Origin: Allolobophora icterica
Taxonomy: Eukaryota; Annelida; Clitellata; Crassiclitellata; Lumbricidae
Reading direction: 5' to 3'
DNA: 64,000 nt
NCBI GenBank assembly: GCA_963556255.1
Contig: OY744615.1
Location: 7,003,217 to 7,067,216, forward strand
This document shows positions 24,292 through 52,300 of the stretch, piece after piece. Positions within the stretch are counted from its first letter, which is position 1. Each line of letters begins with the position of its first letter. The notes below the pieces were generated by a model that saw only the letters and a program-made list of their open reading frames with translations, did no database searches and was not told the DNA's origin. The position numbers were made by a program, and so were the translations under genes.

Positions 24292-25741
24292 AAGGTCGAT
24301 TCGTAAAGCACTGTGAATGCAAATGTTGTTTCCTAATTTTTCAGACAAACAGAGTAAAACAATCTAGACCTGACTACTCTCGAAAACGATAACATAAGAA
24401 ATAGCTCTTTTTATCTTGAAGTAAGAAAATATGATATTACACATAATTATTTATTAGGCTTTGAAGTACAATGTCAATCTGTTTAATATTCGATATTGTG
24501 AGATATGTTAAGGGTATTATTATGTGTTGTGCGCATTTTCTATATGTATCGATTTATGGTGTTGCACTGTGACTTGTATTTTATGCTGATGTTAAAGACG
24601 ACATTTAAGAACCGCAGATTTACTCTGAAGCCTATTAATTTATGACACTTCGGCCTCTTTATCAATTATAAGCTGACTAATTGTTATTCTAATAAATGTG
24701 CATGTGCAAAATCTATGTTTATGGGTGCTTTGAAAAACGCACTTTAACAACGTGTATATAAAAAAAAATAACATATCTCAGAATTTGAATATCAGTGTAA
24801 ATTAAATTATTAGGCCTCTCTGTGACTGTCCAATGTTATATCTACGTAGCAAGGCGCTACGTGTAACATTGAACACAGATGGGAAGCACAAATGGGAAAC
24901 CAGCGCCGCTTGCTGTACCTGGCAAATGAAACTTCATTCTAACACATACACAACGTAAACAAAAATATTTAATGTTTTTTCCTCTAGTGAAGCAGAAGCA
25001 TTTAGAACAGATTGCAGGGGAGAGAGACGCTGCAGTAATTATATAATTTGTATATGGCATTCATTTCTTTTATTTTTATTATTACTTTTATATTCTAGTC
25101 ACCAAGTTGTCTCTCCTCTTGTGACTAGTTTCCCAGGTAAAGCGATGTAATGACTCTCGTAGAATGTCATAGAATAAGACTGGCTTAGCCTCATCATAAC
25201 TAGAACATCAGTTGTCATGTACATTTCTATCATGTCAATCATGAGTGAGCTAGTTCCTTTTGCCCAGTAGTTTAGATTCTTAATGATACTAGAAAGAGTC
25301 ATCATCACTGAACCGACTACCAAGGTTTCTGCGATGCCCGAACTCTTTCCTATCAAGAAAAGCCTCAAACGCTATTTCTCTGAGTTTTAACACTGGATTG
25401 TAGAGTTGTGATTAAGCTTAATTTTGTCAGTTTAATCAGGTAAATAATAGCGTTGAATAGCGTGGTCATCACATGAGCATATCAAACAGCATGATTAACT
25501 GAGCAAGACCACATGGCTTTAAACTCCAGATCAAAGACGATAGAAATTTTATATGCTGTATTATATTCGACCGACAAATACCTAACTCATTCAAGATTCA
25601 CAATTATGTTCAACTGGACATTATTCTGTAACCGAATGCAGTCTGTCAATAAGGATGTCATAAAACAAATATGTATAATTGTATATATGTGTATGTACAT
25701 AGCAGAAGGATTCTGTTAACTGAAGGCTACATGCCTATGGA
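24292..25741. other. Intergenic region with a LINE tail fragment
   Basis: AT-rich sequence. About 25300-25390 (plus) reads 'PELFPIKKSLKRYFSEF' followed by a stop, a LINE C-terminal remnant. Nothing else recognised. Confidence 0.55.
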
Positions 25742-25830
25742 CACGTTCTAGCCACATTATACTGTGTGCAGTCACTAGACATTTATTTCCATGGGCGGCT
25801 TGTTGTCAAGTGTAGGCGTACGTTGTACGT
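25742..25830 (-). other. 3' untranslated/flanking segment shared by both SLC5 copies
   Basis: The segment is closely similar to 46152-46251 beyond the stop codon of the second transporter copy ('cgttctagcca', 'tactgtgtgcag', 'ctagacatttatttc'). It marks the approximate 3' limit of the duplicated block. Confidence 0.75.
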
Positions 25831-41145
<15,315 letters not shown>

Positions 41146-41159
41146 CTGAAATGAAAGAG

Positions 41160-41345
41160 TTTCACCTCATGTTAGTAGTAGAAATAGCGGTAGCAGTAGG
41201 TCCACTAGTAGTAGCAGTAATAATAATAATAATAGCAGCAGTAGTCGTAGTCGTAGCAGTAGTAGTGCCACCATTTGTAGTAGTAGTAATAGTAGCAGTA
41301 GTAGTAATAGAAGCAGTAGTGATAGTAGTTGTAGTAGCAACTTTT
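41160..41345. repeat. Degenerate (AGT/AGC)n microsatellite
   Basis: Imperfect trinucleotide array just upstream of the first coding exon of SLC5 copy 1, in its 5' intron or promoter-proximal region. Similar short runs continue at 41500-41590. No promoter element recognised. Confidence 0.8.
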
Positions 41346-42038
41346 TCTTCACCTTAATTTTTCCAAAACTATTATCTTGTTCAACACTTGCTAAGTTTCC
41401 AGCTCACTTTATCCTCTAAACATTAAATTCCTTAATTCAGCATTACTAATGTACTTGTAACATGTTGCGGTTTGTCAATGTGAGTCGATAATATACGAAT
41501 AATAATAATAAGCAGTGATACCTGCACTAGTAGCATTAGTGGTGGTAATCGTAGCAGCAGTGATAGTACTACCACGAGTAGTAGTAGTTGTTGAATTCAT
41601 CGGTCTGTTTGTTTATAACAAATATTACAACCCAATTTACAGGCAGGAAACTGAATTATGTGCGGATGCAGCGTCAATAAAACAACAATAAAAGCAAAGC
41701 TTTAGCCAGCGTAACGGCTTAACTGTCTTGTCTAGGCATACAGAAAACCTAACGATTTATTATTCATCCGTGAATCGCATGCAAGTTACGACTGCTATGA
41801 GCAGGACCAGGGCAGTATAAAGCGGTCAAGAGGTACTTTTCTGGAGTAATGAATAAACTCTCCCCCGCTCTGGTCATTCTGGCATCCACACTCGGATCTT
41901 CACTTGGCATCTCTCTGGACAACCTCTCTGACTCGACGCAGCGTTTCCTATGCATTCAGACGTAAGTAATCATTCATGCATACATGAATGCATGTTTGTA
42001 TACACGCGTATGAACGTATGACTGCATGTGTATGGTGT

Positions 42039-42592
42039 CACGGACACGGACAAATGGTTCACAATCAATGGTTCACGGATAAATGGTTCACGATAAAGGG
42101 TTCACCGACAAATGGTTCACGAAAAATGGTTCACGGACAAATGGTTCACGATATTCCAGCTTCTAGTTTGAGCTATATATTCATCGAGAATCCAGCTTCT
42201 AGTCTGAGCTCTATTTTCATCGATCTTCCAGCTTTTAGTTTGAGCTTTATTTTAATCATTGCCCATCCAGCTTCTAGTTTGAGCTATATTTTAATCATCG
42301 CCCATCCAGCTTTTAGTTTGAGCTATATATTCATCGAGAATCCAGCTTCTAGGCTGAGCTCTATTTTCATCGATCTTCCAGCTTCTAGTTTGAGCTATAT
42401 TTTCATCTCTCATTCAGCTTCTAGTTTGATTAAAATAGAGTTAAACACGCTCTTTCGTAGTCCAATGTAAAAAACTCAAACTAAAAGCTGGATGAGCGAT
42501 GAAAATATAGCTCCAACTGGAAACTGGATGAGCGGCGATGAAAATATAGCTCAAACCAGAAGCTGGAAGATCGTGAACAATTTGTCTGTGTA
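42039..42592. mobile_element. Fold-back-like element made of tandem repeats in inverted arms
   Basis: The left arm has copies of 'ggacaaatggttcac' (42045-42150), then about eight units of about 35 bp containing 'ccagcttctagtttgagcta' (42155-42430). The right arm (about 42476-42590) carries the same motifs in reverse order and reverse complement, ending 'gtgaacaatttgtctgtg'. Tandem repeats inside inverted arms are typical of fold-back elements. One frame is open throughout the left arm (42145-42470) but only encodes the repeat. Confidence 0.7.
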
Positions 42593-43700
42593 TGTATAAT
42601 TGTATTTCCATGAATGAAGGTTATTATTACACACTTATTAAGCGCCACTACCTAATTACCAAGCATTAGTCGGTGATTGGTACACCATATGGCGCCACTG
42701 GCGTGTAATTACACGCACAGACATTAGACATCCATTTTCACAGCAATTTGAGAGATTCTTAAAATGCGCTCTATAAAGGCCCATAAATAAATCTATGGCG
42801 CTGTGCAATTGTGAGCAATGGACTTATTCAAGCTCCCTACACAGTTACCGTCTCAGAGGCGGAGGCTCTAACTCCTACTCTATTGGTTACAAGGCGAGCA
42901 CTCCGAAAGATCAGATCGTTCAAGACTGCATGTCTAGGGAAGCAGTCCGGGCACAGCGCGTAGGAGAGCCCGTGATGGCCATCCGCTAGCACCTGGGCTC
43001 CACAAGGGTATCCATGTGTCTCCAATAGGGGAACCCACATCTCAAACCCGCCGCTACCCTGACCGATTCGTCATCAAGCCTGAGCCCGCGACCCATAGGC
43101 GTCCGCAGGAATTTTTTAGGGGAGCAAAATTTTCATTCATCGCATTAGTGGTGATTAGTCTATTAAAAATCTGCTTCAGTTTCGCTATTACTGGACTAAA
43201 ATAACAAGCTTAAAATATGCAAACTGTAATTATTGCTGTTGGTTTTGTAATTTTTATAAATTTTAATTGGTGTGTCGCGATAAAAAATTTGCTCTGCTGA
43301 GTGTGCCAGGAGTTAGAAAAGTTTGCGAGACACTGCGTTATTGCATAGAATAGCAATCAATGAACACAGAACACATGACACTTTAAAGGCTTTATAACTT
43401 GATCCCCATGAAATAACAAATCTCCGCCACAAAGTACCTGTTCCCAAAACAAGATCGAAAGAGGTATTATATTGCTGGTATACGTTTCCTTAAGAGGCTC
43501 CGTACAGGCTAGTCTACCCATGGAGAGCCTAACAATAGGCGCCAGTTTCTTTGTCCCCAATTCGTCAGCTGATTTTATTTCAAAATACCTTTTAAGATAA
43601 GAACGAGGTAAACTGCAGTGATAAGTATGTGTTTGTTTGTATGTTTACTTCTAATACTAGAGAAACTCATCTGACGATTTGCATAAAGACCACAATAACA
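42593..43700. other. Intergenic, SINE and repeat fragments only
   Basis: 42690-42790 ends in a LINE-like 'gcgctctataaa' tail. 42845-42935 (minus) is a tRNA-like head with CTCGCCTTGTAACCAATAG, resembling a tRNA-Thr anticodon arm, and a weak B box. 43095 onwards has the GGCGTCCGCAGGA motif seen at ends of some hAT elements. No gene recognised. Confidence 0.5.
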
Positions 43701-43704
43701 TAAT

Positions 43705-45240
43705 CGGCCTTAAGTAAGTAAGTAGTAAGTAAGTAAGTAATCTTTTATTAGTACAAGACAAACGCTCATACTTTACAACAATACATACAAAAAGATCACA
43801 ATATCAGTAACACTGTAAGACAGTTTAAACACAAGCAGTATTATAAACAATTCTATGTCTTATTTACATATATATACAGAATTATAAACAATTCGATAAT
43901 GTCTTATTTACACGCATAGGCCTATCTATAACTAAAGTTATGATCTAAGGAACATAAGCATTACTATGGTCTACAAAAAGAGCCAGTTTAGATATCAGAA
44001 CAGGTACTAGAACCAGCATTAACCCAGTTTTTACAGTTGTACAGTGAGCGAATGATGAAGGATTTCTTATGTAGCAATGTATTAAAGTGCGGTAATTCAA
44101 ATGCATGTCCCCTTTTTCTTAAGTTGAATTTATGAAGGTGCTCTGCAGGCAGTAATTGGTGAAGACAGTGTTGGGGTGACTGGATGCTTTTGAAGAACTT
44201 CAATTCAATTTTTTCACAAATCTTCTCTAAAGTTAAACCATCACCACTAAAGAGGTTACTGCGCCCAGCCCTGCGCAAAAAAAAATTCAATTTTCCCACC
44301 CAGTTCAGCCGACAGGAATCCCCCAAGATGGTATGGCATACGTTAGTCGGGAGACTACAAGGGCTTGAAAAATGTTCTTTAGTTTTCTGGGAGGCATTCC
44401 TTGAGATCGGAGGACTTTTAGGGGGTATAGACGTTGGCTGCATATCTTCAAAATAAATGAAACATGGTCATCAAATTTTAAGTCTTCTCGAAAAAGAACA
44501 CCCAGCAATTTGACAATTTTCACTCTTTCAACATTGCTGATAGGATCCGTAAGAGATAAGTGTCTTGGACTCGGTCTATGAAATACAATTTCTTTAGTCT
44601 TGGAAAAATTAAGTGTCATTCTGTTCCTGGAGGCCCAATCCTTAATATTATCAAATTCAGATTCCAAGCTAACAGGAGAATTTTGGGGGGTGAGAAGGTT
44701 AGTATCATCTGCAAATTTGAAAAGGATGTTGGACAGAGAGACGGGTTTAAGATCGCTCTCCATTACAATGTAGAGGGTGGGACCAAGACCAGACCCTTGG
44801 ATAATACTGCGATTAATGGAAGTAGAATCAGAAAGTACATTGCCACATTTGAGGACTTGAGATCGACCAGTTAGTAAGTCAATGACCCAGTTTGAAATTT
44901 CAGGCAGCATGCTTAAAGCCATGACTTTAGGTATTAGAATTGAATGGTCAACAACATCAAATGCTTTAGAGAAGTCGACTAACAAACAACGCACATAAGA
45001 GTTACTTTCTAGCATCTGGGTGACGTGATGTAGAAAGAAGGTGAGTGCACTGGTACAACTGCCAGTTGGTCTGAAGCCAAACTGATCCTCTAGAGCTTCT
45101 TGGGGTAAATTGGGTCTAAGCCACTTAGAAACAACAATTTTTTCTGCGATTCTTGACAGGATTGGAGTTACGGATATAGGTCTGAAGTCAGACAGAGTAG
45201 ATGGTTTGGAAACTTTATTTACAGGAGTGACCACCGCGAA
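43705..45240 (-). pseudogene. Non-LTR retrotransposon, RT and C-terminal part
   Basis: Minus-strand ORF 44305-45234 (309 codons) starts 'MVTPVNKVSKPSTLSDFRPI' and has 'FRPTGSCTSALTFFLHHV', motif A 'LLVDFSKAFDVVDHSIL', 'GSGLGPTLYIVM', and FADDTN as the YxDD equivalent. The 3' part continues in another frame at 43988-44330 ('RAGRSNLFSGDGLT', 'SFIIRSLYNCKNW'), so at least one frameshift is present. The 3' end is a (TTAC)n tail (43712-43742 as its complement). Endonuclease domain missing. Confidence 0.88.
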
Positions 45241-46151
45241 AGTAAGTGATTTAAATGATGTAGCAATCTGACAAGTCTTTTTGTAGTAGACGATTCCAAA
45301 TAATATAGGCCCTATAATAGGAAGAACACAGAAGTTGAAAGCACATGATACTAAATTGTCATAACCTTGGTCTTAGTTACAATCCAGTATAATAAGAATG
45401 CAGCAGACTCAGAGTACGACATGGGGCTTATGAGTGTATAAAAATATGCAAGGCTGGTCTTCTGAGTATTAAAGGTCAAGCACGAAACAACATTCAATTC
45501 ATCCACCAAAGCACCAATCTAGAAAAACGATATCGGCGGTGCATCGGGTATGGGGGGTGGGGGAGGGGGGGCGGGGGATAGACGAATTGATATACTCTTG
45601 TACGAAGATCGGTAAGACGCGATTGGACGCGTGTTCAATACCCACAAGCCTCTAATAGGCTGCATTCTATTCCCTAGGGGGAAACCCTCACTCACCACAG
45701 GGCAGTATTTAAAGAAGTAGGCGCCTAACAGGCCGTCAAGACGCGTGATCAAGACTTCGTACCGACATGGGCTTTCAATGTTACTCGCTGCGGTATGTAC
45801 ACGAGCTTGTATACAAACATGATTATTATTATTATCAATGCTGATTTCTACATTTCGGAAGTCCGTTTTCACCGTTGGCAATCGAAATGCAAATCTGATT
45901 TAACCGATGCCAAGAATCTTCTCCGAGTGCAGAGGTAGCCTATAAATCTATGCAGACGTTTCAGATTATCTTACTAGTTTAGAACTAGGAACGTCACAAC
46001 CTGTCTTGATTTTATCATACCTTATCATAGATTACCTTGCATTGCCTTGCCTTAATATACTTTCCATTGCTTTACCTTATCATACGTTTTCTTAATCGAC
46101 CTACAGATAAAAGACTGTTTATCAACCACAACAGAAGGCACCATGTCTACA
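45241..46151. other. Intergenic, nothing recognised
   Basis: Contains a G-rich tract at 45550-45590 and otherwise ordinary sequence between the LINE and the 3' end of SLC5 copy 2. Confidence 0.5.
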
Positions 46152-46251
46152 AACGTTCTAGCCATATTATACTGTGTGCAGTTACTAGACATTTATTTCA
46201 CTGGGCGGTTTGTTCTCGAGTCTAAGTGTGTACGTTATAAGAGGATGATGT

Positions 46252-46395
46252 TCATAGATCGTTTTTCTTAAGTAAACCGTTTTCCGTTTCTTTCTTTAGA
46301 TCGCTTTTAATTTCTTTCTGAAACCGGTCTTCAGTTTTCTTTAGAGACGTCATTTCCACGTCCTCAAGAAAGTCATCTTCTCGTACCTTCAGATC
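46252..46395 (-). CDS. SLC5 copy 2, exon 16 (C-terminus)
   Basis: 47 codons and TGA; charged tail '[15 protein letters not shown]' to 'LLKKNDL'. More acidic than copy 1. Confidence 0.9.
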   Translation of the reverse strand, partial: DLKVREDDFLEDVEMTSLKKTEDRFQKEIKSDLKKETENGLLKKNDL

Positions 46396-49300
46396 CTGAA
46401 ACAAACAATTAGGTAAGGCCGAACAACTGCAAGAGTTTCTGACCTAGAGAACCTATAAATCGGTCATGTCTACCTCCCTTCAACAACTAGTATTTCTTTA
46501 TATTCGGCCTCTTAGGCCTGCGATCTTCGGGTGTGGGTCTTTTGGCTGAGCAACGATGCAGAGCTGTTCTGCGTGTCATGTGTCATTTCGTGCATTCCAT
46601 GTTCATTCCACCAAGAAATGGAAGACTACCAATGTTTCTCCGATCCTCGAACCATTTTCCATCACGAAGAACCTCAAAACACTATTTCTCACTGGCTTTT
46701 AAACAAATAAGAGAAGATAAGATAAGAATATTCTTTATTAAACCAATTGCTATCCGCATTTTGGTGTACAATCGTTTACATCTTTCCGCTAATCTTATAC
46801 ATTTTTCTGCTACCAACAAACATTTATAATCTAAGTCTATATCTAATTATATATATATATACACAGACACATATATATATTATGCATTATATATGTTTCC
46901 ATATAACATCCTAATAATATATGTTTTCCTCATCAAGTTATCGGCAGATGGGATAACTCGATCGTGGGCCCTTGTTCTCATATGATAGACGGAGGGCTTT
47001 ATCGGTGGAAGCAGCCCATGCAAAATGTGACCCTCATCCACCAGGATTGCTGAGAAGAGGGAAGAGTCTGCTCTGAGACATAGCTGCTCAAAAGTAGGTG
47101 TATCATCAGGAAGGTAATGGTAGCGGATGAGGCGACGCATAATAGCCTCAAACCGGTCTCGTTCGCTCCGACTCTGATTGTATTTTACGTGGCCAAATCA
47201 GAATAGCACAGAGTACCATTTTTTACCTAACATAGATAAATTGCGTTAATTGCATTGCAACAGAAAATGAAGACGAACAAGAAGATAAGTATGATAACAG
47301 TAATGACGGACATTTATGTGAGGCATACTTTAATTTCTTGTAGCGATACATAATTCTTGTCATCAAAGTGTTCCTGGTTTTCGTTCTCGTCCGACCATCC
47401 GCAGACGTTTATCCTCATAAGAAAACGTTCCTCCACCTTCGCCTCCAGGTCTTTGTCCCCTGTTTTATAAGCACAGCCAAAGTAACCGCGAAGCAAGTAA
47501 GGACTTATGAAAGTAGCTTTTAGACAGCAACTACTTGCTAGTTAGTGGACCTCGGTAGCATTGTCATACGAGACTTAGTTTAGGTAAGACCAGATTAGTT
47601 TGGATTGATGAGAGTCGACAAGAATAAATTCGTTTGAATTGGATTAGTAGATTGGATACTCGAGATTCGCTCTGTTACATTGGGGTTAATTAATGTAGAT
47701 ATGAGGCAGGAATAACTATTTCTTCTTTTCTTCGTCTTCATTTTCATCATCGCCATCTTCTTCTTCTTCACCTTATTAGGTTGAAATCGTTTAGACTGAA
47801 TTAAATTAAATTGGAGATTATACTTGTTTACACTGCTAATAAATGAAAATAATAGTAGAAAACAATAGTTTGTATTTACTCATAATGAAGGATGCTATTA
47901 TACCGACGACTCCTGTGACGATGGTTCCAAATGGTAAGAACCACAAATACGAAATGGCATAGAAATTCTCAAGACCTTGAAATTGAGTCTGTGGAAAGAA
48001 CAAAACGGATAATTTAAAGAAGGCGTTTTTATATGATGGAATGTAATTTAAACGCATTGCAAAGCAATGTGGCGGTATCGATTCAACTGTAGACCGTGCT
48101 CACTCCCACGTGACTTCCAGTTTCTTACAGAAACTCAGTTGTTATGCTAATGTAATACAAGGAACTTTAATGTTACATAATTCATTCATTCATTCATTCA
48201 TTCGAAGATTTATATAGCGCCTCTTCAAGGGAACTACTCAGAGGCGCTCCAGACACCAGCACGTTCATATAAGACAGTTTTAAGTTTTGCAAGAAATATG
48301 CCAGGGGTGACCCAGGGCACATGCGGAGCTCTAAGGGAAGTCTATTCCAGACTACCGGGCCCACCACTGAAAAAGCTCGACTTTGCATAGTCGTGGAACG
48401 AGCAAATGGAACTAAAAGTACCCCTTTTCCCGCTGAGCGGAGGGAACGTCGGCCTTGGACACCTGAAACTGTGCAGCATAGCTCTCGAAGGTAAGCAGAG
48501 GCAGGGCCCTGACAACATCGCCATACTAAGGCAGCGATCCTATATTCTATGCGTAAGCGCATAGGAAGCCAGTGAAGGACCTCCAGCATATATCTAGAGA
48601 CTTGGCCATGTTTAGGAATATGCCCAATGAGACGGGCTGCAGAGCGCAGAACTCGCTGTAAACACACTATGCGACTAGATGGAAGACCAAAATAAAGCGA
48701 TGAGCAGTAATCAAGGCGCGCTGTGACGAAGGAGTGAACCAGTGTAGCAGTGGCACTGGGCGTTAGCGAACGAGTAACAGTGCGAAGCTGGCGCAGCTGG
48801 TAGTAGCAGTCCCTAGTAAGACGGTGTAGGCCTATTTGTGGAGCAAAAGTAATGTGGAGCAAAAGTAATGTAATAAAGCGGTGTCTGAATTTTCGTAGAC
48901 ATGACTTACCACTTGGATTCCAGATTCTGTCAGGACCTCAGTTGTTTGATTCCAGTTGTCTTCGACGCCGATTCCATCAACGATCTCGATGGACGTGTAG
49001 TTGGTGTAGTTAAGTGAGGGAGGGAAGAGAGTGAAATTACCGTTCCCAATGGAACATTGTTCCACGGACACAGGGGGCAGAGGAGGGTGTTTGTGGCTCA
49101 CCGTCAGAGAACCGATGCTCAACCACAGGCCAACCATTACACCCACTATGCCCCCTAATAGCGTGCCCTTGAAAAAAAAAATTCCACCGATTATTCACTT
49201 GCATGTATAGGAATAAAATGATGCTTTTCGCATGATCATTTCATCACCGTCATAATCATATTAATTTTTTGGTAAATGTCAGTCATGGTCAGCAACAATA

Positions 49301-52300
49301 ATTTCTCATCATCGTCTAACCTATTCTTATCCAATAACCTGTATTTAGGCATTATCGTAAAGAACAAGACTTCATTCATAGTTAATAGGTGGAAAAGCTC
49401 TGTATAAGTGTGATAGTTCAGAGAAAGCAATTAATTAAAGATAAACGATGATCGTCGACACAACGTTGTGTTGATCAATGTTACTTTTGAACCCGATAAA
49501 TAACTATGCTCTCTGGAATTTTATGACTGGAATGGGATTCGCTTGGATTTTGTGTAAAGTCTCACATAGACAGACGTTCAAAGATTACAAAGAGAGATTT
49601 AAAAATCAGAGTATCCATCCCCTGTACTTTATCACAATCATCATCACTTTTGCCAAAAATCAGAATCACTGTCAAAAGATGCTAAATGTATGAACCTTCC
49701 AGTTGGCGTGTTTCGAGACTGCGCCAAGGATGAAGAAAGCCAGTAGTGGACCGTTGACCGAGCCAAGCATGCTCGACATCACCTGCAATTAGACAAGGAA
49801 ATGATAATAACAGCATTAATGGTGAGCATTAATGCCAACACTCATTCTCTATTGACACTGTCAATATATTCTTTCTCCGTGCTTCGGTTACTTATCTGTC
49901 TTCTTTGCTTCTCTGTTTCTACCTATAAGTAGCTCAATTAATTGTTTCTACGTATAAGTATACAATTAATTGTATGGCGTGCTGTCACTTCACGAGACCA
50001 CATTCCGAAAATGTTCCAATTGTTTTTTTCTTGCAATTGACACACAATACTTTTAACTTATATCTGTTAAAATGGACGTCAGCACCCTTCAAACACTTAA
50101 AAAACGCAATCAGCAAATTCTTCGCCTCATGCACAACTGTCTTCTTTATGTTCTCTGCCCACCGGCAGGTTCGTATGACCAATGACGCCATCGCTCTCTG
50201 TCTTGTGCTCTTCTCTTCAGTCCACTGTATCCTTCTTCTTTTGTCATCATCCAGTCTAGCAGCATTGCCCTCGGTCTTCCTCGCGTCTTTCTCCCCTCCA
50301 TCCTTCCCTCCATGATGTCTCTTAGCAGTGTCTCACTCCTTAGGATGTGCCCGATCCATTTCCTTTGTCGTCCGCATATAGTACTTATGAGTGATCTTTG
50401 TTTTTCTACCATTTGCAGGATTTCCTCGTTCGTCATCCGTTCCGCCCAGCTAACTCTCTCCATTCTGCGCCACACCCACATCTCGAAGGCCTCCAATCTT
50501 TTTATGTCGTCCTTCCTCATTGTCCATGTCTCGGAGCCGTACAGAACAACACTCCACACCAGTGTCTTCACCATTCTCTTCTTTAGTTTCTTGTTTAAGC
50601 TTCCTCTCATCAGCTCTCCTCTTTTATAAAATGCATCTTTTCCCATGGATATTCTTCTTTTTATTTCCTCGTGGCATCTTGCATCGTCTGTGATCACACT
50701 TCCTAGATAGCAAAACTTCTCCACCTGTTCTATTTCTTCTCCGTTTAGTGTGATCTTTATTGTTTGTGATGTTATACCGCTTCTCTTGCTTATCTTCATT
50801 ACCGGTACCTTTGTCTTCTTTACGTTTATTTTCATTTCATATTCCAGCGATACCGTATTTAGACGATCCATCATCCTTTGTAAGCCTTCCTGGCTAGTTA
50901 CCAGCATCGCCTGGTCATCTGCAAATCTCAATGCCTTCACCCTTCTTCCTCCTACCTTTATCCCCTCCTCCATATCCTCTAGCGTTTCTCTTATGATCTC
51001 TTCTATATAGATGTTGAATAGGATTGGTGACAGTGGGCATCCTTGTCTTACTCCTCTTCCTCTTTCATAGTCGACGAAGCAGATATATATGTCTTGGTCA
51101 TGTTGGATGCTTCTTTCTGCTATTATCCTCAATGCTGCTATCGCATCTCTTGTCCCCTTTCCCTTTCTAAACCCATATTGGTCCTCTCCCAAGCAATTTT
51201 CTGCTTCCGCCTTTGTCTGCAGTCTCTTTGTTATAATTCTTAGCAGGATTTTTGATGCATGTGTCAGAAGGCTTATCGTGCGATGGTCTTCACAATTTGT
51301 TGCATTCTGCTTCTTCTGTATTGGTATAACTATTGTCTGCAGGAAGTCCTTTGGCCATTCTCCCGTGTTGTAGATGTCCCTGCATAGCTGCACCACCTCG
51401 CTCATTGCCTTCTCTCCAAGATTTCTGAGTATTTCTATTGGGATGTTGTCAATTCCTTCCGACTTCCCATTCTTCATGTCCTTAATTGCAGCCAAGACCT
51501 CCTCTCTCATCACCTCCGGACCCATGCCGTCCTCCACCTGTGTTTCTTCCTGCTTCCGTTCTTGTTTCCTCATTTCTTCCTCGATGCTTCCACTTGTGTA
51601 TAATTCCTCCACATATCCTTCCATCTTTCCCTTATATCCTCTGCGTCCTCCAGTAGTCTGTACAAGCAGCTAATTAATTATATATCCGAGGTCGCCCGAC
51701 GGCTCACACCTGCCAAAAAACGCACAGCCAAGCGTAAATAATTACCTATTATAGATCTATATGTATGTACATGTATACATACAACACTACTGCAAAGCAA
51801 GTTGATCAGCAACTAATTGTCCATCACAATGAAATGTCACTGTTCTCAAAATGCGCTGACAATTTGTAGTAGCGGTAGTATTATTAGTAGTATCACTGTA
51901 TCAGCAGCAATAAAGAGGGAGCCAGCGTAGCTGTCAGAGCTTCGTGTTCAACCTATTATCTAAATTCTACTTTTTATTGGTCTCGCTTGCGTCTAAACAC
52001 TCTGTTCAGTCCATTCACGATCGGGATACTAGGTCAGATCTTTCCCATTTTATCTAAGCTAGCTCAAACCGTCTCTAACAGCCTCAGGTTGATTTAGAAT
52101 CTCGCACGAGCCGCGTGCCCTTTGACCTCCGCCATCTTGAATGTCTTCACTCGTTTCAATATTACTGCCGTTCCTGCTCATCCACTCAGTGCATATTTTA
52201 AGGAATTTTGACTACTGGGACAAAGTCGGCCATAACTATGGAGTCTGGGTGGGCGTCGTAAGCTCCAGCCAGCAACGCATTTTAGAGCATTTGCTGCCAA

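Noticed and set aside
41988..42470. 160-codon repetitive ORF (PASSLSYIFI units) as a repeat-containing secreted protein
   Set aside because: The same motifs reappear inverted and out of frame downstream, which fits a fold-back repeat rather than a coding gene.
50312..51673. Several plus-strand ORFs of 60-105 codons
   Set aside because: Antisense shadows of the 492-codon RT frame.
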